The position numbers and the translations under genes were made by a program. Source: Bromus sterilis (taxonomy: Eukaryota > Streptophyta > Magnoliopsida > Poales > Poaceae). From it: 64,000 nt of DNA. The notes below the pieces were generated by a model. That model did not search any database and was not told the DNA's origin. It saw only the letters and a program-made list of their open reading frames with translations. Location: positions 181,100,516 through 181,164,515 of the forward strand of contig OX465597.1 in the NCBI GenBank assembly GCA_950022295.1, in the 5' to 3' direction. This document shows, in pieces, positions 1-10,504 of the stretch (its first letter is position 1; every line of letters starts with the position of its first letter).

Positions 1-2
1 CA

Positions 3-1842
3 GGCCCCCCAGACCTATCAAGTTCATGGTCAATGTTCTTCGATGGGTCCAAAAGACAACAAGGAGCTGGGGCAGGAGTTGTGCTCATCTCCCCTAAAGG
101 AACAAAGCTGAAATATGTCCTCCAGATTAACTTCAGTCACGCCTCCAACAACGAAGCAGAATACGAGGCACTCCTCCATGGCATGCGCATGGCCAAAACG
201 TGTGGAGCCACTCGCCTCATAATTTACGGGGACTCCAATCTCGTCGTCCAGCAGACGATGAGAAACTGCAACGCAATAGCCGACAACATGGCGGCCTACC
301 AGAAGCTCTACAACGAACTCGAAGGAAGTTTCGACGGTTGCGAGCTCAACTACATCACCAGTGCCAACAACACAGAAGCTGACGAGCTCGCGAACATCGG
401 TTCGACCCGGTGACCTGTACCACCCGGCGTTTTTCTCGAAAGCATCAGCCGGAGATCCATCAAGGTACAGGAAGCAACACCTGAAGCAGTCTTGGATGGC
501 GAAGACGCAACAGAACTGGTGTAGGTGGCAGCAGCAACCCCATCAGAAGGCACAAGCACCAGCACATCCGACAGCACAGCTCCGACAGAGCTCGAAGGAC
601 CCGTCTGGACAAAACCGTTCCTCCGATTCCTAATCGAAGGTACGCTACCACAAGACGTGGCCGAAGCACGACGCATCAGCCAACGATCCAAGGCGTTCAC
701 GGTGATCAACAAACAACTATACAAGCGCAGCATCACCCAGATACTCCAAAGGTGCATCGACGAAGAGGACGGCAAAGCCCTACTGCTCGAAATCCATGAA
801 AGCACCTGCGGGAACCATGCGAGTAGTCGAGTACTCGTGTCCAAAGCTTTCCAAGCCGGGTTCTATTGGCCCACAGCCATGAAAAACGCAGAGGAAATCG
901 TGCAACGTTGTGTCGCCTGCCAGAAATTCGCAAACAGGCCACACGCTCCCGCATCAGAGCTCAAGACCATACCACTATCCTGGCCGTTCGCCACCTGGGG
1001 ACTCGACATGGTGGGCCCACTCAAGAAATCATCAAAGGGCGGAAGGACACACCTGCTCGTCGTGGTCGACAAATTCACTAAATGGATCGAAGCAGTGCCC
1101 ATCACCAGCTCCACAGCCCTCACGGCTGTCAACTTCATCAAATCAATCATCTTCAGGTTCGGAGTGCCACACAACATCATCACGGACAACGGCACGAACT
1201 TCACAGCAGCAGAATTCCAGAACTTCTGCGAAGAACTGGGCATCAAAATCAATTATGCATCAGTCGTGCACCCGCAGTCCAACGGCCAGGTGGAAAAAGC
1301 AAACGGCCTTGTGTGCGGGGGAATCAAGAAATGGCTCCTCGCACCACTCGAGCAAGCCGCCGGCAATTGGGTAGAAGAACTCCCCGCGGTATTATGGATC
1401 CTACGAACTACACCAAACACCGCGACCCAGTACACACCCTTCTTCATGGTGTACGGGGCAGAGGCAGTCCTACCACATGACCTCATGTTCGGAGCACCTC
1501 GGGTCACCGGATACGAATAAGAAGAAGCAGAAGAAGCACTACAAGATGACAAAGATACGACTGACGAAGCAAGAGATACATCCCTGGAAAAATCAGGGGG
1601 GGTACCAGGACAAGCTACGCACCTACCAAAGTAGTCGCTTGCGCACTAGAACCTTCAACAAAGGTGACCTAGTCCTATGGCTGATATAAGAGAAGGTCCA
1701 TAAACTTGCCCCCCAATGGGAAGGACCATTCATAGTCTCACAAGTCATCGGAGGTGGCGCCTACAGGCTGAAGAACCCGAAGACAGACGAGGACGTGGGC
1801 AACCCATGTAACGTAGCAAACTTGCGACTGTTCTATCCATAG
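3..1842 (+). pseudogene. pol: Broken pol 3' end of element F: RNase H then integrase
   Basis: The frame is open from the window edge. Residues near 33-410 form an RNase H domain (FDGS, NNEAEYEAL, YGDSNLVVQQ, ADELA) of the extra archaeal-like type known from Tat elements. The integrase follows. It has an HHCC zinc finger (H-x-C...H, CVAC) near 790-930, then a DDE core with D in WGLDMVGP, D in TDNGTNF and E in NGQVEKANG. The C-terminal part (KGDLVLW, WEGPF) runs to a stop at 1840-1842. It is inactive as written. There are in-frame stops at 411-413, 522-524, 1518-1520 and 1687-1689, and a one-base shift in the G run near 1596-1601. The catalytic residues themselves are retained, which points to moderate age. 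Confidence 0.9.
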
Positions 1843-1930
1843 TCCCCATCGGTCAGACATGACTGGCAACTCATGTAGCCGCTCGACCGCAATAAAATAA
1901 ATGGTGCCCAAATACTGCCATCTCAAAGCA

Positions 1931-2602
1931 CTCGGGGGCTTAAACATAAAATCCCCCCGAGAAACGCTATCGCCTATGCGATCTTAACCACGGCACTCGG
2001 GGGCTTAAGCATAAAATACCCCCGAGAGACGCTATCGCCTACGCGATCTTTACCACAGCACTCGGGGGCTTAAACATAAAATCCCCCCAAGAAACGCTAT
2101 GTCCTACGCGATCTTAACCACAACACTCGGGGGATTAAGCATAAAATCCCCCCGAGAGACGCTATCTCCTACGCGATCTTTACCACAACACTCGGGGGCT
2201 TAAGCACAAAATCCCCCTGAGAGACGCTACCGCCTACGAGATCTTCACCACAGCACTCGGGGGCTTAAACATAAAATCCCCCCGAGAGACGCTATCTCCT
2301 ACGCGATCTTAACCACAACACTCGGGGGCTTAAGAATAAAATCCCCCCGAGAGACGCTATCGCCACTCAAGCGATCTTAACCAAAAGCACTCGGGGGCTG
2401 AAGAATAAAATCCCCCCGAGAGACGCTATCGCCACTCAAGCGATCTTTAATACAATCACTCGGGGGCTCGAGCACAAAAACTCCCCCCGAAAGAAGCTAT
2501 CGTCGCTCACGCGACCTCTACATCCAAGCACTCGGGGGCTCGAGCACCACCTCCTCCCGAAGACCGCTCGCACAGTCTGAAGCTTAAAAAACCCAAGCAA
2601 AA
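1931..2602. repeat. Tandem array of about ten 65-72 bp units
   Basis: The motif CTCGGGGGCT starts at 1931, 1996, 2061, 2126, 2191, 2256, 2321, 2390, 2459 and 2531. The period is therefore exactly 65 bp for six intervals, then 69, 69 and 72. The fifth unit (2126) has GGGGGATT instead. Each unit carries an inverted pair, CTCGGGGG and CCCCCCGAG, separated by an AT-rich spacer, so each could fold into a stem-loop. The same CTCGGGGGCT motif forms the polypurine tract before F's 3' LTR at 21070. Tandem arrays between pol and the 3' LTR are known from Tat elements. Confidence 0.95.
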
Positions 2603-3398
2603 ATACCCGGCCAGCCCCACCTGCTGAGAGCAAGGCTCGAAAGACATGGCCACAATCAGATGGAGCACCAAGTACTCTGAAGAAACTTTGGAGGAAGCAC
2701 AGGACACAGACTCATTTAGTCTTCATCCGATCGCCAACGATCACCTAAAGACTCGGGGTTACTCCCATCGGGAGCGCTGTCGCGCACCTGATAAAAGACA
2801 CAAATTAACGGAAGAACGGCAAGGGAAACAAATCACAGCCTACGCTCGACCCTCCGACTCAAGCGTAGCCTCTGGGGATACTCCCATCGGGAGCTCTATC
2901 GCGCACCCGATAAAACCCACAGTGCAAAGTTTGGACGGAATCGAGAACAGCTCCTGATCGCCAAGAACCCGAACACAGCTCTCGGTTGCAAAGAACTCGA
3001 TGACAGTTCCTGATCGCCAAGGACTCGAACACAGTTCTCGGTTGCAGAAGGCCAAGATAAATTCCATTGCAAAGGCTCATGCATAGTTTACATCATAAGG
3101 ATCATTTTCAGTACAAAAAGAACTCAACTACATTTGGATAGAAGGCATCTCATGTTACAAGAGGGAATCACCCAAAGCATCATCACAGACAAAGGAGGAG
3201 TCAAAGCAGCAGGCTCATGATGTCAATGACATAACAAAAGGTGAAACTCGACTTATTTGCAGAGCAGTTGAAGACGATGCTCCGCCAGCTTCTTCTCCTG
3301 CTCCACCAGCTTCTTCTCCAGCTGCAGCTGCACGCCTTCTTCTCCGGATGCACAACCTCTTCCCCGAGTTGCCAGCGAAGATGAGGCTGCCTCCAGTT
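2603..3398. other. Non-coding 3' internal region of element F, with a 56-bp duplication
   Basis: There is no convincing coding frame. A 56-bp unit containing CCTGATCGCCAAG and CTCGGTTGCA occurs twice in tandem between about 2947 and 3050. The perfect palindrome-like hairpin CTCCCATCGGGAG occurs near 2762 and 2880, and again near 20300 on the far side of element E. This supports the view that 20055 onward is the same element. The 3' end of the antisense ORF lies at the right edge. Confidence 0.7.
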
Positions 3399-4001
3399 CT
3401 ACAAGGTCGCTTGGCGCGCCCGCTTGATCGATGGCTTGACGTCGATGTCCTCTTCGGAGCTGATGGAGACGGCACCACCACCGGAGGAGTCGTCAGAAGA
3501 CGGAGCTGTAGAAGATGCAGGCGTAGGACTCCTCGACCTTGTGGAGCTGTCGCTGCTCGACTCCTGCCAGTGTGGATCCATGCTATTTCCGCTCGGATCG
3601 AACGCGCGGACAGTGACAGTGCTTTCGCCGTCAAAACGACAGCTGAGCATATCGCCATATCGCAGATTCAACCGCCGAGCAAACAAACTCCATCCAGATC
3701 CAAGAAAAATCAAGAGAGAGCTATCAACCTCCAAGTCAACATAAGAAGGAGATCGACAGCTCCCTTGAAGATGCAGAAGCAAGCCATCCAAGCCACGTTC
3801 AGAGAAAATGGCAGAAAAAGCAGAGGGAAGAAGAACGCGATTGGCACTCTGGCCACGAACACGTAAAAGAAAGTCATAGCGCCAGAATCCCTCCTCCAAG
3901 GGAGATGAGGAAGGCACTGGCGCCGTACCATGGCGACCACCACGGCATGAGCGTGGTGTAGGGACACCACGGCCACGGCCAACACCCCTCTTGGGAGCCA
4001 T
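3399..4001 (-). CDS. Antisense ORF of element F, B3-domain-like DNA-binding protein
   Basis: This is an uninterrupted 200-residue frame antisense to pol. The start MAPKRG at 4001 is preferred over an in-frame ATG at 4031. A basic, Gly/Arg-rich N-terminus (residues 1-25) is followed by a region at about 43-138 that reads like a plant B3 domain. Its features are FLLRV, LLPSAF, a central GSGW...F pair at 101-107, LNLRYGD at 111-117, FDGESTVTVRAFDPSGN at 123-139. The tail is Ser/Asp-rich with VSISSEEDID (possible SUMO-interaction motif) and KRAR (possible nuclear signal). A TATA box lies about 76-83 bases upstream. Antisense ORFs at this site are known in Tat elements. The B3 assignment is my inference from motif spacing, and a nuclear role is not shown. 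Confidence 0.7.
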   Translation of the reverse strand: MAPKRGVGRGRGVPTPRSCRGGRHGTAPVPSSSPLEEGFWRYDFLLRVRGQSANRVLLPSAFSAIFSERGLDGLLLHLQGSCRSPSYVDLEVDSSLLIFLGSGWSLFARRLNLRYGDMLSCRFDGESTVTVRAFDPSGNSMDPHWQESSSDSSTRSRSPTPASSTAPSSDDSSGGGAVSISSEEDIDVKPSIKRARQATL

Positions 4002-4076
4002 GAGAGGAACAAGAGAAGAAAGAAGAGGCAAAGCACCAAGCTGGATGGAGGTGAAACGCTGGGGAAGAGAAAGGCT

Positions 4077-4084
4077 TATTTATA
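4077..4084 (-). promoter_or_regulatory. TATA box for the antisense B3-like ORF
   Basis: The minus strand reads TATAAATA, a consensus plant TATA box, 76-83 bases upstream of the start at 4001. That leaves room for a 5' leader of about 50 bases. Element E inserted about 120 bases further upstream, so the distal promoter was moved to 20055 and beyond. Confidence 0.6.
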
Positions 4085-4204
4085 GAACAAAAATCTCCCA
4101 GCACGGAGAAGCCGAGACGATAGCAGCAATTAATTCAAAGACCAAACGCCGCAGACGTCTCAGATTCCAAGACCAAGATGCTTTCCCACGGGACGCACTG
4201 TGCG

Positions 4205-7200
4205 TGTAACACCCTCAGATCCAGTACAGTAATCACTACAGTGATTCCACTGTTAGTGATCACAATTGTAGATGATCAAGCCATGATCACCTTTTATCAT
4301 AGCTCTGTCAGATTCTCACCCTGATAAAAATTTCAAATTAGAGTGGACTATAGATTTGCTCCAAGGAATTTTGGGAGATTATCAACCCACTTGCAAATGG
4401 TTAAACCAAAACATCCTTAGTCATTTGAATAATCCTAACTCCATGATAGTTGTGAAACCAAATAGGGTTGGCTTATCCAAAATTGCCATGAAATTTAAAA
4501 TGGAAATGAAAATCTTTGTTAAACCAAAATTTGTGGAACCTATTAATAAAATTGCCTAGCAATCAGGGGACATGATAATGTAGTAATGGATATTTTATTA
4601 AAGTGATTTCGTAATATTATGAAATAAAATAATTGCTTGGGGATTATTAAGTTGCCATGAAATTTTTAATAAACATATGGGAATTTTAAATGCACTAAAA
4701 ATTATGAGACCAATTTTATAAAATGCCTAAATAACAGTAAGCTATATTCAAAATGAAATGGGATTTTATTACCATGTTTAAAAATGTTAAACAAATAAAT
4801 ACAGTAGCAAAAAAATGCAATTTAATATCATTATATATAAAATAAAATGCAAATGAATTCATAAATGCCCCAAACTTTTTGTAGCACTGATATGGAGCAT
4901 AACACTAATTATGGAACCTATTACATATTTTACAAAATACAAAAGTATTTAAAATAAATAAACAGTAAGGAAAGAAAGAAAAGAAAAAGGGGAAAACACA
5001 AAAAAATAACAAAACCCTAACCTACGCTGGTGGGCAAGGCCCCCTGGCCCAGCCCACCCCCAGCCCTGCTCTCCTCCCCAACCACTCCCCTGTTCTACCC
5101 CTCCCCCACGCACAGTCGGCCGAACAGGGGAGCAGGGCGCCATGGCCACTGCCTGGCCGGCCCCCTCACCTGCTCCCTCGGGGACGATAAGGCCAACGCC
5201 ACCCACCCCCTGAATCTCCCTCCCCCCCACTTCCCCTCTCCCTCTTTCTCTCGCGCTCCATCACCGGACCAGGAGACTGCCGTGGGCGCGCCGCCGTCGT
5301 CCTCATGGCCCACGGCCTCGCCCCGCTGTTACCTCGCGTCTGGAGCCTCAACGTCCCTGACTCCGTCGGCCTGCGGACGAAATCGGCCTGCGAAGCACCA
5401 CAACCACCGCCCCGGTCATCTTCCTCTCCGCCGGCCGTCGCCTCGTCTACGAAAAATTCGTCGCCTTCGAGTCTTCTCCGCGCAGGCTGTGCTCACCTAC
5501 AGGCTCACTGTGAGAAACCCCGCTAGAACCCCCGTTTTTGAGCTCGATTTCGAGCTTTAGCTCGTGCTGCCGCAGTTACACGCTCCGGCCGCCGCTCGGG
5601 TGGTCGCCGTCGAGGCGTCCAGCCACCTCGAGGAACCATATGGGCATCGGTGGATGAGGGAGGGCGCGGGCTACCATTTGGTAGTTCCAGCCGCCGCTCC
5701 CATGCCCCCGGCACGCCTCCGCCGTGGCTAGTGATGCCGGCGTCAAGCCGCCGGCCACTACCGTCGGGTCCAAGGCCGCTGGGTGTTAACCCCCCCCCCC
5801 CCCCCCGCTAGGTCTATGACACGCGGGCCCCACACCCTGCTAATTACCACTGGTTAGAATAAAAAGAGAAATTCCCCTCTCTATTACACGTGGGCCCTGC
5901 CCATTTAAATAACCTTTCGTTAATTAAACCTGTTAATTAAAAGCCTGTGTCACTTACATCTAGGGCCCACCTGTAAGTAATTAATTTTAAAAAATAGAAA
6001 TAGAATGTCCCACTGACAAGTGGGCCCAGTGCCTATTTTGATTTATTAAAATGTTTTATAAATAAACAGAGGCTGACATGTGGAGCCCACATGTCAGCAC
6101 TGTTGTGGATAAGGTTCTGGATAAGGTTGGATTTATTAATAAAAGAAATTCCAGAAATTGTTTAAAAATGTTTAAAACTTTGAAATTCAATATCTTTTAA
6201 ACCGTAACTCAGATCAAAAAACTTTATACATCAAAATTGATCAGAAAAATATAAAGAATACAAATACGCTATCCGTATGTCTACCACCCCCCTCTAACGT
6301 ACCGAACATCGACATTCCCCCCTTCGGGCCGTCTGTCGATAATTCCCGGTACCGATAAAAGTTGTCCGGATGAAAAACTTTTGTATACGAAAGTTAGTCA
6401 GAACGGATCCATGATTACGAATACGTTACTCATACTCCCACCACACCCATCTAACATGCCAAACGTCGAACCGTCCCCCCCCCCCTCCGGACCGTCTGTC
6501 CGATAAATTGTCTCGTACTGCTAAAGTACCCGGATGAATTTATTTCGAACACGAAAGTTGTTCGGAATAGATCAACTAACCCGGATACACCACCCACACA
6601 TGTGTCGGATGTCCACGACACCTCCGGCATGATATTCCCCCCTCCGGACACCTTGTCCGATAATCACCCGGAGCTGGGCGTTCATCCCCGGATGAATTCC
6701 CGCTCCGAGCAACGTGCATTGCACTGCGTTAGAACACCGTTAGCATTGCATCTTTCATGTCATTCATCTGTTTGTATATGCTTACTGTGTATTTACTATT
6801 TCTCCACCCCATAATCTCCGGTAGACCCCGCTGCTGCCGTCGACTACACCGCTGCTGAGTACGACTACGTCGTCGATGACCGTACCCCTACCGTCGAGCT
6901 TCCAGGAAAGCAGAGCCATTCTCTTCCCCAGATATCGCCTATCTTTCCATACTTTTCTTGCACTAGGCATTGTTACTGCTGCGGCTACGATTACAATCCT
7001 ACTCAATTGCATAGCCTGTTTTTGTCGCCCCTTGATGTACCTTCCTTTATCCCATGCTGCCTATTATTACTTATGCATTATTCAGCAGTAAACCCTGCGC
7101 ATTGTTAGCTAGGATTAGATAGCGGGCTGTGATCACTCTGGGAGTGATCGCGGAAATGAACCTACAACGGAGAGACTCTTCCGAGTCGCTTCGAGTTTGA

Positions 7201-8966
7201 CATACGAGTGGAATGGACTCGTATTTCACTCTCGTCGGCTCAGTAGCGTAGCATCACCGGGATGATACGAGGTTTACCTCTTTAGTTCATTCCGCTGATG
7301 TCTCTGTCAAACCTCTTTAAGTGTGCCATCGAGGGTGATACCTCCTGGTTTCACTTAATGGTAGGAACTCGAACCAACTGGTGTCCTTAAAGGTAAGAAG
7401 TCGGGCGACCCAACGGTGCCCGCGAGTGGTATTGCGACGGGACGACAGGAAGAGTACGACCAGTGTACCGGTGTGCTTGGCCCCTGATCGTTGGCCGCGA
7501 GAGTTACCAAACCACGAAAGTCGAGCTCCTCTAGGGGCACACGCAAGACAAGGTAAGGAGACGGTTCACCTTGTTGGTAACCGCAGTGACTTGGTGGGAC
7601 GACAGGGCAGGCACCGATGTACTGGTGGTCCTGGCCGCTGTCGTTGTCCGCGGGTCAGTTAAGTCGAGGCAACGATAACGGTTGTCACGCAGGTTAATTA
7701 AAATGCTAAATGGTTCAGTGAATGTCTTGAGTTGGCTATATGCCATGTACGCACTACCTACCCGTGGGAATTACGAGTTATGGGCTCCTCTGCTTCTTAG
7801 TGTCGTCCGAGGACTCTTCAGACGTCAGCAGTACTGCGGGCTGATTGCCGGGAAGTGCGCTGTCTTCTTGGCTCGAGCTGTGTTGTTTTTGTTACGGCTT
7901 CCTGGCCACCCACACACCGTGCAGGAGTACGTCAGGGTTGGGGTCCAAGGCCTTGAGTACTTAGGATTTAGACCGGCGGATAGCCTCTCTGTTGAGTTTG
8001 AAAGATGGGCTATGAAGTGTCGAATAGCCTCGGTGGAGCGTTCCCTAACAAGGTTCCCGCCACCCTGGAGATCCGTGCGTGTAGCGTAACACAAGTGCAC
8101 CCCTGCAGGGAAGATTAATCTATTCGAATAGCCATGTCCACGGTAACAGGACGTTTTATGCTGAAGCTGGATCTTACCACTACAAACTATTATTATTAAA
8201 CTGTATGGTTCCAGGTTTTCTTCCTCGCGGGGATGTCGAGGAGGTGAACTCGGAGGCATTGTTAATTATTACAACTTATTATTATACAATGCTGCAGCAA
8301 CTTCTGCTGCATTGTTACTTTATGCTTTATATAAACTGTTGGCTAATTCTTACCTCATGCTGCAAGACATCGTCGGAAGATGCTAGTCTTCGATAGGCCT
8401 AGCTTCTTACCCTTGCTCTGGATTTCTATCTAATAGTCCACTATATACAGCCTCTTCTTTCCGTTGATACAATGCATAATGCTTAGCAGCGGACGTAAGA
8501 CTCGTGGGTATACTAGATACTCACCCTGCTTTATTTCCTTTACTGTTTTGCCTGATCGGTCGCTGCAGTCGACGTTGGAGTCCAGGAGTAGGAGATCCCC
8601 GATGTCGACCACCGCAACGTGAAGATCCCCGATGCCTTCTACGACGTCGAGTTCCCCGTTGACCAGGAGTACCTTGGAGGTTCCCAGGCAGGAGGCCTCT
8701 CGCCTTTTCGATCGTTGTTGATATTTGTGCTAGCCTTCTTAAGGCAACCTTGTATTTTGTGTCTGTACTCAGATACTATTGATTCCGCTAACTTTGTGCT
8801 TGCGAGCTGTTATATTCGAGCCCTCGTGGCCCCTAGCTTGTATTAAACAGCTTGTATTATTTTATTTGTAGAGTTGTGTTGTGATATCTCCCCGTGAGTC
8901 CCTGATCTCGATCGTGTACCTTGCGTGTATGATTACTGTACACGGCTTGATTTTGGGGGCGTCACA
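4205..8966 (+). repeat. 5' LTR of element E (4.76 kb)
   Basis: It runs from TGTAACACC to GGGGGCGTCACA, directly before the primer site. It aligns along its length with 10505-20049, apart from the inserted solo LTR and small indels. Examples are a C run of about 18 at 5790-5806 against 7 in the other copy, and about 45 bp present only in the other copy near 13470. Open frames inside it, such as 5030-5560 and 7682-8089, look accidental and are not annotated as genes. Confidence 0.95.
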
Positions 8967-8969
8967 AGT

Positions 8970-8981
8970 TGGTATCAGAGC
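8970..8981 (+). other. Primer binding site of element E (Met-tRNA type)
   Basis: TGGTATCAGAGC follows the 5' LTR after three bases. It is complementary to the 3' end of initiator Met-tRNA, the usual primer of Tekay/Del-type Ty3 elements. Confidence 0.9.
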
Positions 8982-10487
8982 CGACTGCCTGTAGGAAGCC
9001 CCTAACCACTCCTCGGTCGAAGTCGAGTCTAGTATTTGCAAAACTACTTGCTAACTTAATGTTTGGCTTACGGGCCCACATCGATGTCACTACGTATGAT
9101 ATCTTTGGTATTAGGATCTTTTTCTCCGTACCTATACTCTGGGACTCTGCTCTCTTATCCTTGCTGGTAAAGTTTTAATAACTCTGACTTAGGTTCACGT
9201 ACCTCCTTCCCCCCGGAGAGCTCTGCATTCTCGATGATCGCCTGATCCACCTGAAGATTTCGATGATTACTCTCCGATGAATTCCCAAGATCCTACGTGT
9301 TCATCGCCTTTGCAATCCCCTACCACCGTTAAGTCTGTATGGATAATACCATACACCTCCCCGATCTCGAAGTCATAATTCCTTTGTACTTAAGCATCGG
9401 ATTATTCTGATGCTTCTATCACCCGATGCCTTTGCATTCTTTCTCCTTCTGGTTGAGTGCCGATACTCACATCAGATTCTTTGCGAACCACCCGACCTTT
9501 GGTGGATTATTATCCGACTAAGCTTACGTGGCTTCTTCCATGTGTCGATTGGATTCATTGTGTGAAATACCATCCTTGCCCCTCGATGGTTTGTGTTATC
9601 ATCGACAACCCCCTTGACTCTCTGCCAATACAACTTGGTCGTGTACATCGTTCTCTGCTTTCCCTTGGGAAAGATATACACCTGATACTTGTGTATCATC
9701 ACTTTTTCCTTTCCTTTGGTCTGTTTAACCTTTGTTGTAATGTATCTTATATAAGCAGTGAAATTCCCTGCTTATGTAAACATTTTGGTGTGCTACATTG
9801 TCTGTACAACCAGTTACGATTGTTGATGACTTTTCGGTGACCACCGATGGACGAGAACTTTGCCAATTGGTCCGCCTCGTCTTAACGAGCAGGAAAATGG
9901 TTCTGTTCGTCCCTTGCCCTTGGCACTGATGATGTTGCCGACATAGTTGAAAAATTGTTTTCTGACAAACCTTGCATCGTGCTCGCATGGAATGTCGCCA
10001 CCCTTCTTACCTTTTGTGGGCCCATAACCCAAAGTTCCACAGGACCGAAACCGGACTCTTGTCATCGACCTTGTGATATTCCGTCCGAGATCAGACTCAG
10101 TGCTTGTGCCTGATGATCGGGGCCCCTTTCCCACCATCCGTCATCGGCATCGAATACGTGCCTATCCGCTTAAAACTTCTCTCGACGTACTTCCCTGAGC
10201 TTAAACTTGGATAGACTTTGTACCGCATAACCTTGAGCAACCCCATTTATTTGACCTTGTATCGATCCGACCCCCTTAAGATCTACCTCTTAACCTGTTA
10301 GTAAGTGCGATGAAGCCCCCGAAGAAAGGTTGAAAAACCCTTGAGATGCACCGATGTCGTGCAGCGAAGGCCTCAACGTGAAGGATTAATTTCTTCGAGT
10401 AGGACAACAGGAACCAGAAGATTTGTTAGAAGGAGAAACCGAAACTCTACCCCTTACACTACTTTTAATTCTCGGGACGAGAATTCT
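8982..10487 (+). other. Non-coding internal domain of element E
   Basis: About 1.5 kb lies between the primer site and the polypurine tract. The longest frames (9457-9840 plus, 9814-10137 minus) show no gag, protease, RT, integrase or chromodomain motif. No tandem repeats are evident. Confidence 0.75.
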
Positions 10488-10504
10488 TTGTAGTGGTGGA
10501 GATT
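10488..10504 (+). other. Polypurine tract of element E
   Basis: Purine-rich GTAGTGGTGGAGA precedes the 3' LTR start at 10505. It would prime plus-strand synthesis. Confidence 0.7.

Noticed and set aside
1931..2602. CRISPR-like array
   Set aside because: The units are direct 65-bp tandem repeats without unique spacers, inside a plant retrotransposon.
3215..3866. Plus-strand ORFs opposite the B3-like frame (3348-3866, 3424-3744)
   Set aside because: Shadow frames of the antisense ORF, with no domain and no promoter signal.
5030..5560. Proline-rich 176-codon ORF in the E LTR
   Set aside because: It is a product of GC-rich, C-rich sequence. Frames on the opposite strand are equally open, and the second LTR has a different length and end.
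7682..8089. 135-codon ORF kept in both E LTRs (also 14040-14447)
   Set aside because: Retention in two LTR copies of one insertion reflects recent common origin. The matching region of LTR J is broken and no domain is recognisable.
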